A stretch of 64,000 bases of DNA, taken from NCBI GenBank assembly GCA_963920765.1, contig OY987247.1, forward strand, positions 13,860,471 to 13,924,470, given 5' to 3'. Origin of the DNA: Ulota crispa (lineage: Eukaryota; Streptophyta; Bryopsida; Orthotrichales; Orthotrichaceae). Below, piece after piece: positions 1 to 12,031 of the stretch. The position numbers were made by a program, and so were the translations under genes. How positions within the stretch are numbered: position 1 is the stretch's first letter; every line of letters starts with the position of its first letter. The notes under the pieces are model-generated. The model searched no databases. It was given only the letters and a program-made list of their open reading frames with translations, and was not told the DNA's origin.

Positions 1-208
1 AACTTGTTTCGTAACATCTGTCACGTGCAACACTTTTTTTGCGACTGTGGAGAAGCCTGGAGTACATTTGCAGGAATAAGGTCCTGAGCAGACGATGAGC
101 TTTGGGCGATATTTGTTCGAGAGGACGTCGCCTTGCGTAATAATCCCTTTCAGTGTTGGCCTGGATGGATCCTTTTTGGAAATTCGAGGCTCGGAATTAA
201 TTCTGAGT
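1..208 (-). CDS. Possible partial coding exon at the window edge
   Basis: The reverse strand is open for about 69 codons from position 208 to the window edge, preceded by an AG acceptor-like site (the CAG at 209-211). The translation is rich in Lys, Pro and Cys and matches no family I recognise. A reverse-strand open frame also continues upstream to about 412 through a Lys-rich stretch. This could be the 5' part or an internal exon of a gene lying mostly outside the window, or chance. The only support is the open frame and somewhat lower A+T than the DNA that follows. Confidence 0.22.
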
Positions 209-796
209 CTGAAATGGCGAGGTACTTGGTAGCTCCTCCTGAGCCATCCATAACATTCTGACCATGTATATCAACCAGCTTTTCCTCTTCTTCTTTTTCT
301 GGAGGTAAATCATTTCGGAAATTGTAATAATTGTTGCTGCTTCATAGCGGCGACATGAAGGATTGCACTTGGTGCAGCTAATAAGAACATCTTCAATAAA
401 CTCTTCATTCACCGAAAGGTATTGCTTCTTTTCTTGTTGTATTGATATCGTGAGAATGGCTATAGTCTATTTGTTGTAAGAGTAATAGTGGTCTACCACC
501 TTATCCTTGATAATAGGAGGTAGACTTGGTAGCTCAAATATATGAGAGTGAGCATATTTGCTGCGTATAAACTAAGGGAGAGGCCTTGTAATATCAAAAG
601 TTACGTTTAGAGTGGGTGTGAGGAAGTCTAAGTAGGTTGGTAGTTGGAACCATAGCTAGGAGCAAATAGGAGTTGTATATCAGTAGAATAAAGTGTATTA
701 AATTTCAAGTTAAGGAATTTTGCCCATTTGAGGTTATTGAAGTGAAGTGCAATGCTGATTCTTCTTCTCAATGGAAAATATGCGTGCATACAAGGA

Positions 797-1033
797 TTAA
801 CCCCTGAACAGCCCATCGGGCATCTCTGGCCGTATATACAGCCGTATTTGAATTGTTCTGAGGGTTTTTCAAAAAAAATTATGCACCGACCATTGTATAA
901 CCCCCACCATTGAATAACCCTTCAATATGTATGGTTGTAACACTTAATTTCCAACTAATTCAAACTTTTAAATATTGATTGTGACCGTATTTGGTACCGT
1001 ATCTCTAGAACCCAAGGGCCCTTCACAGGTTAA
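797..1033. mobile_element. Degenerate TTAA-flanked inverted-repeat element (candidate)
   Basis: TTAA at 797-800 is followed by CCCCTGAACAGCCC, and the right end carries the inverted partner GGGCCCTTCACAGG before TTAA at 1030-1033. The ends match only partly, so this is the weakest member of the TTAA family, whose better copies are at 4596, 22757, 32025, 60470 and 61532. The interior has no coding capacity. Confidence 0.35.
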
Positions 1034-2817
1034 CAAGCAACTATGTTACGAGAGGCTTTGCGGCTCTTTTTTCAAGTAAGGTACCTAATCAAATTTTCTT
1101 TGGGTAGCTTCTCTTGATGCAAAGCCTCCTCCCTTTTGGTCTAGAGCCAATAAATTGTTATGGTGGTTGTTGAGAACAAAATTTTGAAGTGGTAGTGGAG
1201 TTTTGGCAAACATGGCTCTAGAGCTTGAAATTGATGAAACCACACTTTGTTGAAGTTGATCCTTTCTACATGTGTACTTTTTTGTGTGTGTTCATAGATT
1301 TGACAACTGTCATTGACCATGGAAAAGGGATCTCCACAAATCCAACATAAAGAGTAAGTCATACCCTAACTAATAGTCATATACTAAATTAATAGAAAAT
1401 TCACATGTAGAACCTCAACATGTGGCAATAGAGTAAATCCCCTAAACACTTGTATTTATGTTTTCTAGTTCTTTCTTTTTTTTTGATGATGATGGAAGGC
1501 CTTAGAAAGGCTTGTAGGGGTTAAGTGCCTTGACTTGCCAAAGGTGATTTAATTAGAAATAAAAGTGTGAAAAGAGGTGGGGTTGTGAAATGAAATACAC
1601 CTGCACCATAATTACACCACCATGATTACAAAAATGAGGAGACCATTCCCATCAAATAATGCTAAGAGTATGTTTGTGTTTTTAAATACTTCATGTAACG
1701 TCTTCCAAATCGCAGTACTCTTTTTTTTGTTTGTGTTTGTGTAAAAGACTAATGTTTTGCTAGTCTTGTTTTGTATTTTACGAAACAAAATGGCTGCAAA
1801 TGGGGGGGGGGTGCTTGCAGTAAGATTTCTATGCAAATTTCAGGAGGTTTGGATGGACATGGAGACCAGTTCAAATGACTCAACTAGTTTGCACCAAATG
1901 ACTCAACTAGCTTTGCAGAGTCATTGGTATGTTTGGAGTTGTCTAAACAAGAAGTATCAAGAGCCTATTTTGAAAAGAAAATAAGATTAACAATCTGTTC
2001 GGTTTTGTGGGTTAGGGTTTCACATTTTAAGATTTCAATATCTGAGAGCTCATATTTTAAATCAATACTCTCAAACATATAATTGAGTAGCATTTGTTTC
2101 CCTTTTACATCTAAATACGTACAAAAAAACAAGATTCTTAAAGGATTCTTGTATTCTATTAGAACTGTTTTGCATGTGTGTTTTCAAGTGATACAGTTCT
2201 TCTAAATTTGAGCTCATACATGTATATACGTATAAAAAAAGTCCACCCTCATAAAGATTTTTGTGCATTAACTTTAATAATAATTACATCCTCTTGTTAG
2301 AGGCATAACGAATCAATACTCTATTTGTTTGAGATTCCACACCAAAAATCATATGAGAATGAAATGGATACGAGCAATTTTTGCAATATGGTTCAAAAAG
2401 AACCTTGCACTTGTGGAGTTTTTGGTCTTATTCCAAACAAAAAGCTCTTCCACAAAAGTCATATCATTGTAAGTTATTTGAATATCCGTACATTTTGAGT
2501 GATTTGATGTCTCTAATATCATCAAAAGTCTAATTTGATTTTTTCATTTTGAATAACATATAACGATGAGTCTTTACAACGTTGTTTAGAAATGGTAACA
2601 AATTGTCTTTTAGATTCTGGTAATAATAAATTGATTTGTCCATAAAGATAAAGAAAATAACAAGTAAATAAGACTATTTGTAAGGTGTGTTTGGTAAATT
2701 TGTAATATAGATATTTATATGACAAATGCTCCTTGACTGGAGGATGCAAGTCTATCTTCTCCACTTAATATATTTGTTAGAGCTTTCTAAGTATGATAAC
2801 TACACAAGTGAATATTT
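1034..2817. other. AT-rich intergenic DNA, no gene seen
   Basis: Only short open frames with no recognisable product. There is a run of ten G at about 1802-1811 and several A/T homopolymers. I see no splice-bounded exon series, RNA gene or element ends here. Confidence 0.5.
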
Positions 2818-3232
2818 TAGGAAATTGATATGTGCACACTAGGGGGTTGATATTTGCACACCCCCTTGGAGATAAATTGTAGATTTCTACCATCAAAAAT
2901 CTGAATTTGAGAATTTTGAATTCAAATTTGGATATAGAGACAATGGCTTACTCTAGAACCATTAAAAAAAGTTGTAATTAAATAACACTTAGTGAAAAAT
3001 CTTAGTTAGTGGAAAAAGTGTTACTTTTACTTTTGTTTATAAAAAAGATAAATTTTTTCATTTGTTGTTGTTCAATTGCAAACTTTTTAATGGTTCTAAA
3101 CAAAATCAAGGTCTCTAAGTCCAAATCTGAATTCAAAATTCTCAAATTCAGATTATTGATGGTAGAATCTACAATTTACCTCCTAGGGGGGTGTGCAAAT
3201 ATCAACCCCTCGGTGTGCACATATCAATTCCC
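2818..3232. mobile_element. Foldback MITE, family shared with 52452-52867
   Basis: A long hairpin. The left arm begins GGAAATTGATATGTGCACAC and the right arm ends GTGCACATATCAATTCC. Complementarity runs inward for over 150 bp through a GTGTGCAAATATCAACCC-like block and an inverted TCTGAATTTGAGAATTTTG block. The only open frame crossing it is a by-product of the arm. No transposase. A clearly related hairpin lies about 49.6 kb downstream. Confidence 0.72.
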
Positions 3233-4595
3233 ATATTTTATCTCCAAATATTTATTAGAGGCAACATCTAGCATTGCTAAAAACTACGTAATTTTCTATG
3301 CACATGTCTAGTACTAGGTAATCAAATGGAAACCTTTGAGAACCTACTATAACCAAATTCAATAATCTAAGTAAATATCAAGTCTTAAACATGAAATACA
3401 ATAACACTGTAATGTCAAGTTCTATTACCATCAACATTTGTGTTTTCACAATGCAATAAAATAAAACTTTAGCTCACAAATTCATGTATCACAAGAAATC
3501 ATGCACAATGCTAGCCCTAAAATTTATCCAAGAGTTTATATTCAAGTTGAAATCAATGGCTGATGGTCCAAAAACATGCCATATTCAACTAAATATGGAC
3601 TTGACAAAATCCATATATAAAAACCATTCTTTTTCAGATGTTTATGCTAAACATCATGATATCTACAAAAAGCATGCCCTTTTTTTGGTCCAAATACCAG
3701 AAAAATTCCTAATGTTCCGCATTATTCATAGTTACACGCGTACTCCACAATTACAAGAATAGTGCATATTTATTTAAATATGGCATATGAATGTAGTCTC
3801 CAAGTTTCTGAATATGATGCTTATATTAGTCTTCCATTTTGAAGAATGGGTCCAAACTTCATATAGATTATAAATTTTTTTATTACTCTTTGCGATTGCA
3901 AGGTAGTCAAAATAGCTACCCTTCAAAAAAAAATTGTTACACCACAAGCAAAGAAGGATAGTAAATTTAAAATAAATAAAAATGAAAAAATTATTACAAA
4001 ATCATATTTAGAATAAAACTTCATTGAAATTTTAATTAACCAACGACACATGTTCATAACTTCAAATAAAAGCAAAAACTAATTAAGTTCGTAAAATCTA
4101 TCAAAAGTATAGGTACTACTAATTTATCATGATTAATTTATATTCATGTTTAACTCAACTCCTCTAGAGTGCTTCACGGCACTCAAAATATAAAAAATGC
4201 TAAATCAATTCATAGATTCTGCTTCTTTTCTACATGAAGATATTTTCTTATCTGCATTGAACATTCTAAGATTTAGTGCTCACTAAGAATTTGTTCCAAC
4301 CTATATTGGCACTCACATGCTTGACTTCATCATCCAATAGATGTATAACCAGTAAGCTTACTAAAAAAAATGACTAAATTGCTTGTTGAAACTCACCTTC
4401 TATAGTGTCAATTTAGCCTTTAGGCTTCTAACTGTGTACTTATGTGGCGCTTAACAAAAAGGCCTCCTTTTTGCTATTAATCATGTCTTGTACACATGAA
4501 CATTTGTATATCCCTTGGTCCCACACTCACATTGATTGTCCACCCATCTATCGTATTCTCAACAATTCCAAGATTATGATTTTAAAATTGATACC
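3233..4595. other. AT-rich intergenic DNA, no gene seen
   Basis: Very high A+T with short open frames of low-complexity composition. Nothing with conserved motifs, and no element ends that I could pair. Confidence 0.5.
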
Positions 4596-4784
4596 TTAAC
4601 CCTTGAACGCTTGTAAGGCTCTGGGGATACAACACCGTATGGCAGCAATACGGTGAGGGATGAAGGGTTCTGATCAGATGTGTGTCAATTATTTTTTATT
4701 TCAGCCAATTGGATTTCCTAATATTCCTCCCTCATATACATTGATATACGACCAGAGAGGGCCTTCTCAGCATTCAAGGGTTAA
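4596..4784. mobile_element. TTAA-flanked MITE (piggyBac-like ends), 189 bp
   Basis: The left end TTAACCCTTGAACGCT and the right end AGCATTCAAGGGTTAA are inverted repeats matching at 15 of 16 positions, each starting with TTAA. A TTAA target duplication plus termini starting CCC is the signature of piggyBac-type cut-and-paste elements. The interior is non-coding with a small internal palindrome (CACCGTATGG / CAATACGGTG). Confidence 0.75.
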
Positions 4785-5950
4785 GAAGTCCTTCATTTGA
4801 CATACAGTTTTTAAACTAACCTTTCAAGGGCAAAGTTTTTTTATTTTTTTATTTTTTTTCCTATTACGATTGCAAGTCATTTCATTTTTCACCCTTTTAC
4901 CCTTCATTTGAGAAAGGACTTCTTATTGCCCACAATTTATTTAGAGGCTTTTTCCACACTGTTAAGGGCATTGCAACCTTCAAAATACAACATTGGTGTT
5001 TACGACCAGTTTTGGGAAGTCCAGTGTAAAGGATTCTTCAACAATTTTTGTGCTTACTAATTTCAGATCGGAATTCTTTTGAACAGAATTGTTTCAACCA
5101 AGAACAACAAAGTCAAATTGTATTTGTTTCTCAAGTGCTTAAGTAACTACATTTCAAATAAAATCATGATTTCATCATCTGCTTTGAAATTATGGTGATT
5201 TGGTTTTCACTTAAACATGAGTATTATGGTTTGAAACTGCTATGATATCATGAGTGTGTGCTCACAACCTGAGTTCAGTACAAAGTTAGACAGTTACAAA
5301 ATATGTCGCCCTCTAATATAAAAGTACATTTTTTTAAAATTATGTGCTTATAATGAATCAAATGTTTTTATTATACCCACGGTGAACAAAAAAAAGATTT
5401 TCAATCCCAATACATTTGCAACTTCAAGAATTCATAAATAAATCCAAAGGTATCTAAATGATGCGAATCACAATAGGTTACATGTAACTTCCTATTGTAT
5501 ATTATAAATTTTTATCGAAAATGTTTTAAAACTCTTCCAAAAGACAAATTAATCTTTAAAGGAACATTTTGGGAACCTCTTACCTTATGATAGTTTATTA
5601 AAGAATGCTTGTAATCTCTTCAAAAAGGTAGAGCATTTCTTAAAAATTTAGAATGTTTGAGACGATAAAACATGTAGATTTGAAATACACAAATCGCAAC
5701 CAAAGAGGATTTCTAAAATAAGATATTTATTTTGGCAAATTTTTGTTTTGCTTCCATGTTTGCAAATACTTATTTGACCCCTTCCACAAAAAGCATGAAG
5801 TATCAAACAATCATACTATTCACATCCATGTTGAAGGAGAGGTAGTTATCAATATAAAGTTAGGCGATTGATATGGCATAAATCCTAATTAAGATTTGAG
5901 ACCTTCAAATAAAAATTTAATTTATCAATATTTTACCCTTTTTATTATTC
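4785..5950. other. AT-rich intergenic DNA, no gene seen
   Basis: No open frame of useful length and no recognisable motif. Poly-T tracts at about 4840-4860. Confidence 0.5.
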
Positions 5951-6290
5951 TACCACACCTACTATATATGATCAATATTTATAATATTATTATAGGTGTG
6001 GAACATACATAACATTATTAAATTGAAAATTCAACCTAACATGGAAGTTGTAATTTTAGCTTTGTTTTTCAATTCTAAATCCAACTCATAGTATTGATTA
6101 AACAATCTAAATTAAAAATTAGCATAATTTGGATGTTTAAATCAATTCTATGAGTAGGATCTAGAGTTGGAAAATAAAGTTGAAGTTACAACTTATATGT
6201 CAAGTTGTATCTTCAATATAGTGATGTTTTGTGCGTGGTCCACACCTACTATAACATCATAGATATAGAGCATATATAGTAGGTGTGGTA
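5951..6290. mobile_element. Foldback MITE with TACCACACCTACTATATATG ends
   Basis: The left terminus TACCACACCTACTATATATG pairs with the right terminus CATATATAGTAGGTGTGGTA. Inner segments also pair (GGTGTGGAACATACATAACAT with the region near 6210-6250, and AACTCATAG near 6085 with CTATGAGT near 6150). Non-coding. The ends begin and finish with TA, so a TA target duplication is possible. Confidence 0.65.
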
Positions 6291-6964
6291 AAATAGCCAA
6301 AAGGTGTAATACACATATCAATTACCTCATAATGTATTATGAGATAAATACATGAAAATATCTTGTGCATGCCCATGAAAACTCAATTGAAAATGAAAAT
6401 TTGCCTAAAATTAGCTGATGAAGTTAAAATTTCTCCATTCACACCAGGGTTTTTTTTTTTTGCACTATAGATGAACAGTAAGAAGCCTCCGTGCGCATCC
6501 AAGAATGGAAGAAATGTGGAGGGACGTAGATGCATTGGCTAATATCAAATTTAAAGAAAGCAAATATGGCGTCAAGAGGCCAAAAAAAAAAAGCCTTGAG
6601 TCACAAACTTGAAAAAAAAAAAACATTTCTTTCTAAATATACTTTGAAAAAATAACAAACTTTTCTTTCTAAACATACTTGGATGTACTTCATAAGCGTT
6701 TGAACACATTCATCCTCATCCATACTTTTAGTGGTTAATTAACTTGGTCATACGGTGCATGACACTTAGAACCAACAACTTCCCCTTCAAGTAGTTAGCC
6801 TAAGGCTTTGTCAAAAAAAAAGTTATCAAAAATTGAAGTCCACCAAGATGAAGCTTAGAGTTTGTCTCAATTTGTGGTGAAATTACTTATGAGCTTATGA
6901 GTATATGTATTGTGCTTTAGTATTTCTTGTTTGACCAATAGTTGTTGATTTAAGTGTCATGCAC

Positions 6965-7293
6965 TAAGGTAGTGTGCTCATATTCCGCTCATGCTCTAAA
7001 ACCGCTCACCTCCCCAAATGTACTCTACTGGTACATGTCTTATTCACAACCTTTCAACAATGTACATGGGACGAACAGTTGAGAGGTGGGAGGTTTTAGA
7101 GCACCTATGACCTTTCCACTTCAAAATTTCATATCTAATTCCACAAAGCTCCATAAAACATGAAAACACTTGAGATAGCTGCCAATTCTTCTTGTCTTGC
7201 AAGGAAAATTTACTGAAAATTGTTTCCAAAATTTCACCTCCCCAAAATTCAGTTTCAGCCCTTAGATGAACGGTTTACAAGCACACTACCTTA
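6965..7293. mobile_element. TA-AGGTAG family MITE, copy 1
   Basis: The left end TAAGGTAGTGTGCT and right end AGCACACTACCTTA are perfect inverted repeats. Inner arms also pair (GCTCTAAAACCGCTCACCTCC against the GGTGGGAGGTTTTAGAGC region near 7085). The ends fit a TA target duplication with an AGGTAG terminus, as in four other copies in this window. Confidence 0.65.
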
Positions 7294-7300
7294 TAGGACC

Positions 7301-7702
7301 TTAGAGCATCTCCACCCGCACGGTGAATAGCAGCCTCCGACGGTGTTTTGCCGATCAAGTGAAAGGCGGATCGTTTTTTGAACCCACTTGTCCGGCTTTG
7401 AACGCGGTGTTTTACAGGAAACTGCTTCCTGCATTCTCTGCTCGGCATTTCCTCTTAGTTTGCCGCGGTGGATTGCAACATGTCATTTCTTGTCATATCC
7501 TGTGTCGTATCCTGTTTCAGGATGAATTAGCTGTGTGTGACCAGAAAATCATTCACTCTCTGTCCACGAGCTACTTACACCGTGAGCGGACCAGAACGGA
7601 CTGGTGCGGAGCTTCAATCTGAGTACTGTCCACAAATCTGCCGGGCTCTAGAAACCGCTGTTTCACCGGCGTTGCAGTGTAGTACGAGTGCTGATGCTCT
7701 TA
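7301..7702. mobile_element. TTA-flanked GAGCATC element (Tourist/PIF-like ends), copy 1
   Basis: TTA at 7301-7303 followed by GAGCATCTCCACC; the right end is GATGCTC followed by TTA at 7700-7702. A 3-bp TTA target duplication and GAGCATC termini fit the PIF/Harbinger (Tourist) type. The body is much richer in G+C than its surroundings and gives several overlapping short open frames on the plus strand (7323-7942). I regard these as non-coding because no motif is shared and three frames are open at once. Confidence 0.6.
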
Positions 7703-8478
7703 GACCTGCACCGAGTCAGGTCCCTTTGAGGTCCACTGGGGGTTTTACACGAGCCCAAGTTGCATGGACTCATAAACTGTGCGACTCACACCAGTGGCAC
7801 CCCGCCACGTGGCAGAAGGCCCTGCTTGCTACCGAAGCCCGTGGATCGGGCATCGCTATCACAATCCAGAAGCTGTCGCATGGTCGGTGATTTCCTGTTC
7901 CCCTCCGTCGGCACGGCTTGGTACACTGAATGTTGCGTTTAGGTTGCCCTTACACTATCTCTCTACATTTTACACTACATAAATACTTACCAATTCCACA
8001 ACAATTTCCATTCAAAGCCAAAGAGGAAGGCAGAGCAAGAGGATTTGGAACTATGGGCAGCATTAGGCAATGTTTTTTTGTACTCTATGTCGTCCGTAAG
8101 AGTTTGCATGCCTTCCAAGGTATAGACAGTTTCTTTGTGGGAGGCAGGTGCATTGGTTGAAATGGAATCAAGCAACTTCAAGTCTGACCCCAATACCCCA
8201 CAAGGCCCAAAAAAAAACCTTAACATTAGGTGTTGTGCTGTTTACATAACTATTGTAGCCTTTATACTAAACCGTGCATTTAGATTGCCTTAAGTTGGAA
8301 AGTTACTTCATGACTCATTGCTTGTCCATTTGGTGACACATGCAACATTTTAAATATTAGGATTTCACATGATTTACAACCTAGACGTAGCTAATATGTT
8401 TTCCAGCAACTTTCTTGTTGTTGCCAGCCCCACTTTTAAAAAATGATTTATTGCAATAATTATTGATGAAAATTATGG
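7703..8478. other. Intergenic DNA with moderate G+C block
   Basis: G+C stays raised to about 7920 and then drops. Several short open frames overlap in different frames on both strands; none has a recognisable domain or splice-bounded continuation. Confidence 0.4.
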
Positions 8479-8747
8479 TAAGGTAGAGGGCTCTAAAATG
8501 GAGTGGGCTCTAAAATGGTGCACTTTTAGAAATGGCTGACATGTTCCTCTCACATATCTACTACTGTCATTGATGAGTTAGGTGGGACTAGCTCTACTAC
8601 TGTCATTAATGAGTTAGGTGGACTAACTTTATAGCTAGTCCCACCTAACTCATCAATGACAGTAGTAGATATGTGAGAGGAACATGTCAGCCATTCTTAG
8701 AAGTGCACCATTTTAGAGCCTGCTCCATTTTAGAGCCCTCTACCTTA
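8479..8747. mobile_element. Near-perfect hairpin MITE, TA-AGGTAG family, copy 2
   Basis: The left arm starts TAAGGTAGAGGGCTC and the right arm ends GAGCCCTCTACCTTA. Almost the whole 269 bp folds back on itself, including a GACATGTTCCTCTCACATAT block at about 8529 and its complement near 8670. The near-perfect arms suggest a young element. The centre holds a short internal duplication of CTACTACTGTCATTGATGAG. Confidence 0.82.
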
Positions 8748-9095
8748 GTACCAATAAGTATTTATGTAGTGTAGAATGTCAAGAAATTAGTGTTGGGTCA
8801 CCTAAATGCACTATTTAGTGTAAAAAGTCACATGCACCTCCAAGTGGTCAAGGAAAGAATCGTGAGGTAACTTTCCAAGGTGAGGCAACTTAATTGTTAA
8901 AACAACCTAAATGCAATACTTTCACACCTTGGTTAATAATTTAGGGGTACACTTTCCTCTCCTAAGTTGTTTTCAAAAAGATTTCTTCCAAAAAGTTTGG
9001 TTGTCAAAAAAAATGGCAACCTTGTAAAATATTGCTTTTCATTGCAGAAGTTTGTTGTTCATGTTATACAATTCAAAAAGAGTTGGATTGAATTG

Positions 9096-10747
9096 ATAAA
9101 AATAGAGTCTTGGACATGAAGTTGGTTCGTCCTTTTTAAAACCCCTCCTACACATTCAATCCTTCATCAAATTCAAAAGTGATCACATATTTGAAAAACC
9201 AGCTTAGGAGGGCAAAATGTCTTAGAATTTGAAAAGTAGATTATTCTCATTTCATACTTTTTAATCCATGTCATACTCAATTTTGCAAAAATGAGTATGC
9301 CATATTTATCCACTTTTATAAACATCATCAACATTTTTGTGACTTTTAACCGTCTTTTAGAACTTGAAATTGTCTAAACTCAAGCAAGCTTGTTGCACAT
9401 TGAGAATAGATTGAGAATATACTAGTGGTAAATTGTTGACAAACTTGTAATGATTTTAAAAGCATTTAAATCATAACTAGATTTCTTTTTTAAATGTTTT
9501 TTTTTCTAACAATTCTCTATATTAGATTTACGTCAAAATTTAACAAAACTTGCTCTTTTTTCTAAGCTTTTCAAATATGTAATTAGTTTTAGATTTGATA
9601 AACTATTGATTGCATGAAAAAATTATTAAAAAATTAATAAAAAAAAAGACTGACTTACTGTCCAGGACTCTATCAATAGGTCAAGTTTGACCTTTATTTT
9701 TCATTTATTTAAGAGCTCAAGGGCCACCTTGTTTCTTTTTTGGGTCTCTAAATGGAAAAATTACTGAAAAAAATTGTTTTCATTACGGACATTCTCTTTC
9801 AAAGTTGGGTGTTTGTAGACACGTTAGAATGAGAAGTATACCTCAAAAGGTGTCAAATCTGTACACTAGATTGCACCAATGTTTGGAGAATTTTTAAACT
9901 TTTCTAGCTGAAATCCAATATTTCCCGGTGCTGACCGGTTTTTTCCAAACATGTACATGATTTCTTTATAATTAAAACAATTATAGTTCAATTTATTGTA
10001 ATTGAATTTTGGAAAAATTTGGCTGGTTTATTTTGGTAGTTTCAGATTTCAACTAGTATCTTTTGCGATTTCAAATAGTTGATTTTAATTTGATAACCAA
10101 TTCTAATTGATCACTGGACTGCACATATGTGTTAGGCAAGGTGGTGAATCCAACTTAGCTTGGATTTTTCACTTGGCAAAAGTAGAGTCCCTAAAACAAA
10201 AGTCGTAGTCTTTTTAAAACCCCTTCTACACATTCACTTCTTCATCAAGTTTAAAAGTGGTCACATATATATTTGAAAAAGCTAGATAAGGGGACAAAAA
10301 GTATTAGAATTTGAAAAGTAGATTATTCCTAATTCATGTTTTTAATCCACGTCAACTGCACTTTTGCACAATTGAGTATGCCATATTTATCAACTTTTAT
10401 CAACAACATCAACAGTTTTATGATTTTTAACAACCTTTTGAAACTTGAAATTGTCTCAACTCAAGCAAGCCTGTTATACATTGGGAATAGATTGAGAATA
10501 TATTGGTGGTAAATTTGCTGACAAATTTGTAGTGATTTTTAAAGCATTTAAATTATAATTGGATAATTTTCTCAAATGTGATTTTTTTCTAACACTTCTC
10601 TTAATTATATTTACATTAAAATTTACCAAAACTAGCTCCTTTAACTAAGCTTTTCAAATATGTAATTAGTTTTAAATTTGGTAAAGTATCGATTACGTGA
10701 GAAAATTATAAAAAAAGGACTACAACTTTTTGTCTAGGACTCTATGA
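9096..10747 (+). repeat. Two diverged ~600-bp direct repeats
   Basis: The stretch 9096-9674 recurs at about 10175-10747 in the same orientation with scattered substitutions and indels. Shared landmarks include CTTTTTAAAACCCC, CTACACATTCA, TTAGAATTTGAAAAGTAGAT and GAAATTGTCT. About 0.5 kb of unrelated AT-rich DNA lies between. They could be a local duplication or the LTRs of a gutted element; no primer-binding site or polypurine tract was identified. Confidence 0.6.
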
Positions 10748-11716
10748 GAGTTTAAAAATTACTACAAAAAGATTGTAATTTGGAACATATAATTAAATTA
10801 AAGCGTAAACAACATATCCACCTATGGGTTTGGTATTTACAAGATCTTTATTGATGCAAGAGTGTCACTTAGTTATGATGTCTTAGATATGGGTCCTTCA
10901 ATTCAACTCCACGCAAGTCATACATTGTATTTGTTTGCAAAATTAAATGTTTTCATGTTTGCTTGCAATGTGCACATAAATGGATTGAAGAATCATTTGA
11001 TTCTTGCCCAAGTCCCAATTGATTCTGCATGTGGTTATTTATATATTATTTTGATGGGTCATGCATACACACATGACCCCATATTTGTTTCTAATTGATT
11101 TTGTGATTCTTGAAACTTTCTTACCATGACCTCAAATACAGTGTAGGGATTAAGTTTAAAAAGTTGTTAAGATATAAAAATATAATCATCGTGGTGCACC
11201 ATGTTAAATGTGTTTTTATGATGCAAAACTAATCAAATATGATAGATTTTCTCTTTCGTACGTACTCCGTATGTGCTTAATACATGAGGGACCCAACTAT
11301 CAATTATTGGTGCTCTATTTGTATGAGTTTTGGTAGCAGATATCTCTCTTCCTTTGGATCAAAGTCTTATACCTTCACTTCATAGAGCCTTCTTTTCAAT
11401 TTGTTCAAGAAACATACTTTCCTCCTTGTATAAGAAATCTAGTAGACTTTTGCTTGATTGCAACAAGTGGCAATATTGATGTTCTTAAATTATTACAAAA
11501 ACAGAACACTACTTATAAATCCAATAATAAAATGGATTTTTGTTTTGTTTTTTGTAGTAATAATATTGTAAACATCAAAGTGTAAAACCCTATCACACAA
11601 TTGTACTACTTAAAGGATGAATTAATGAAAATGAGTGCTTGAAAATCTTGAAGAGCTTTGGTCATTGCGTAAAAATCTATTTTTATGATCTCACTCAAGA
11701 ATATATTAAGATGTAG

Positions 11717-12031
11717 TAAGGTAGGAGCACTCATGAGCGTCAATCTAAGGGTTTTGAACATGATTACTAATAAATAGTTAGCAAATTGTAGGATCCTGTT
11801 AGGAACAAAAAAATAATGCTTTTGCAATTTTGAATGTATTATTTGGATACTGTGAGAATAAATTGTGAAATTTTAAAGAGCAAACTGTCATTGTACCCAT
11901 AACCACTATCAAGATTTCATGTTCACTTATTGTAAATCCTTGTCATTACATCTATTTACTTCCACAAATTTTTCAAGATTTCAGAGCTGATGGTTATTGG
12001 GACAACATTGCTTATGGGTGCTCCTACCTTA
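11717..12031. mobile_element. TA-AGGTAG family MITE, copy 3
   Basis: The left end is TAAGGTAGGAGCACTCATGAG and the right end TGGGTGCTCCTACCTTA. The terminal 14 bp are inverted repeats bounded by TA. The interior arms pair only weakly, so this copy is older than the one at 8479. Non-coding. Confidence 0.62.

Noticed and set aside
7323..8160. Cluster of overlapping plus-strand open frames
   Set aside because: Several frames are open at once in a G+C-rich mobile element body; no domain and no consistent frame.
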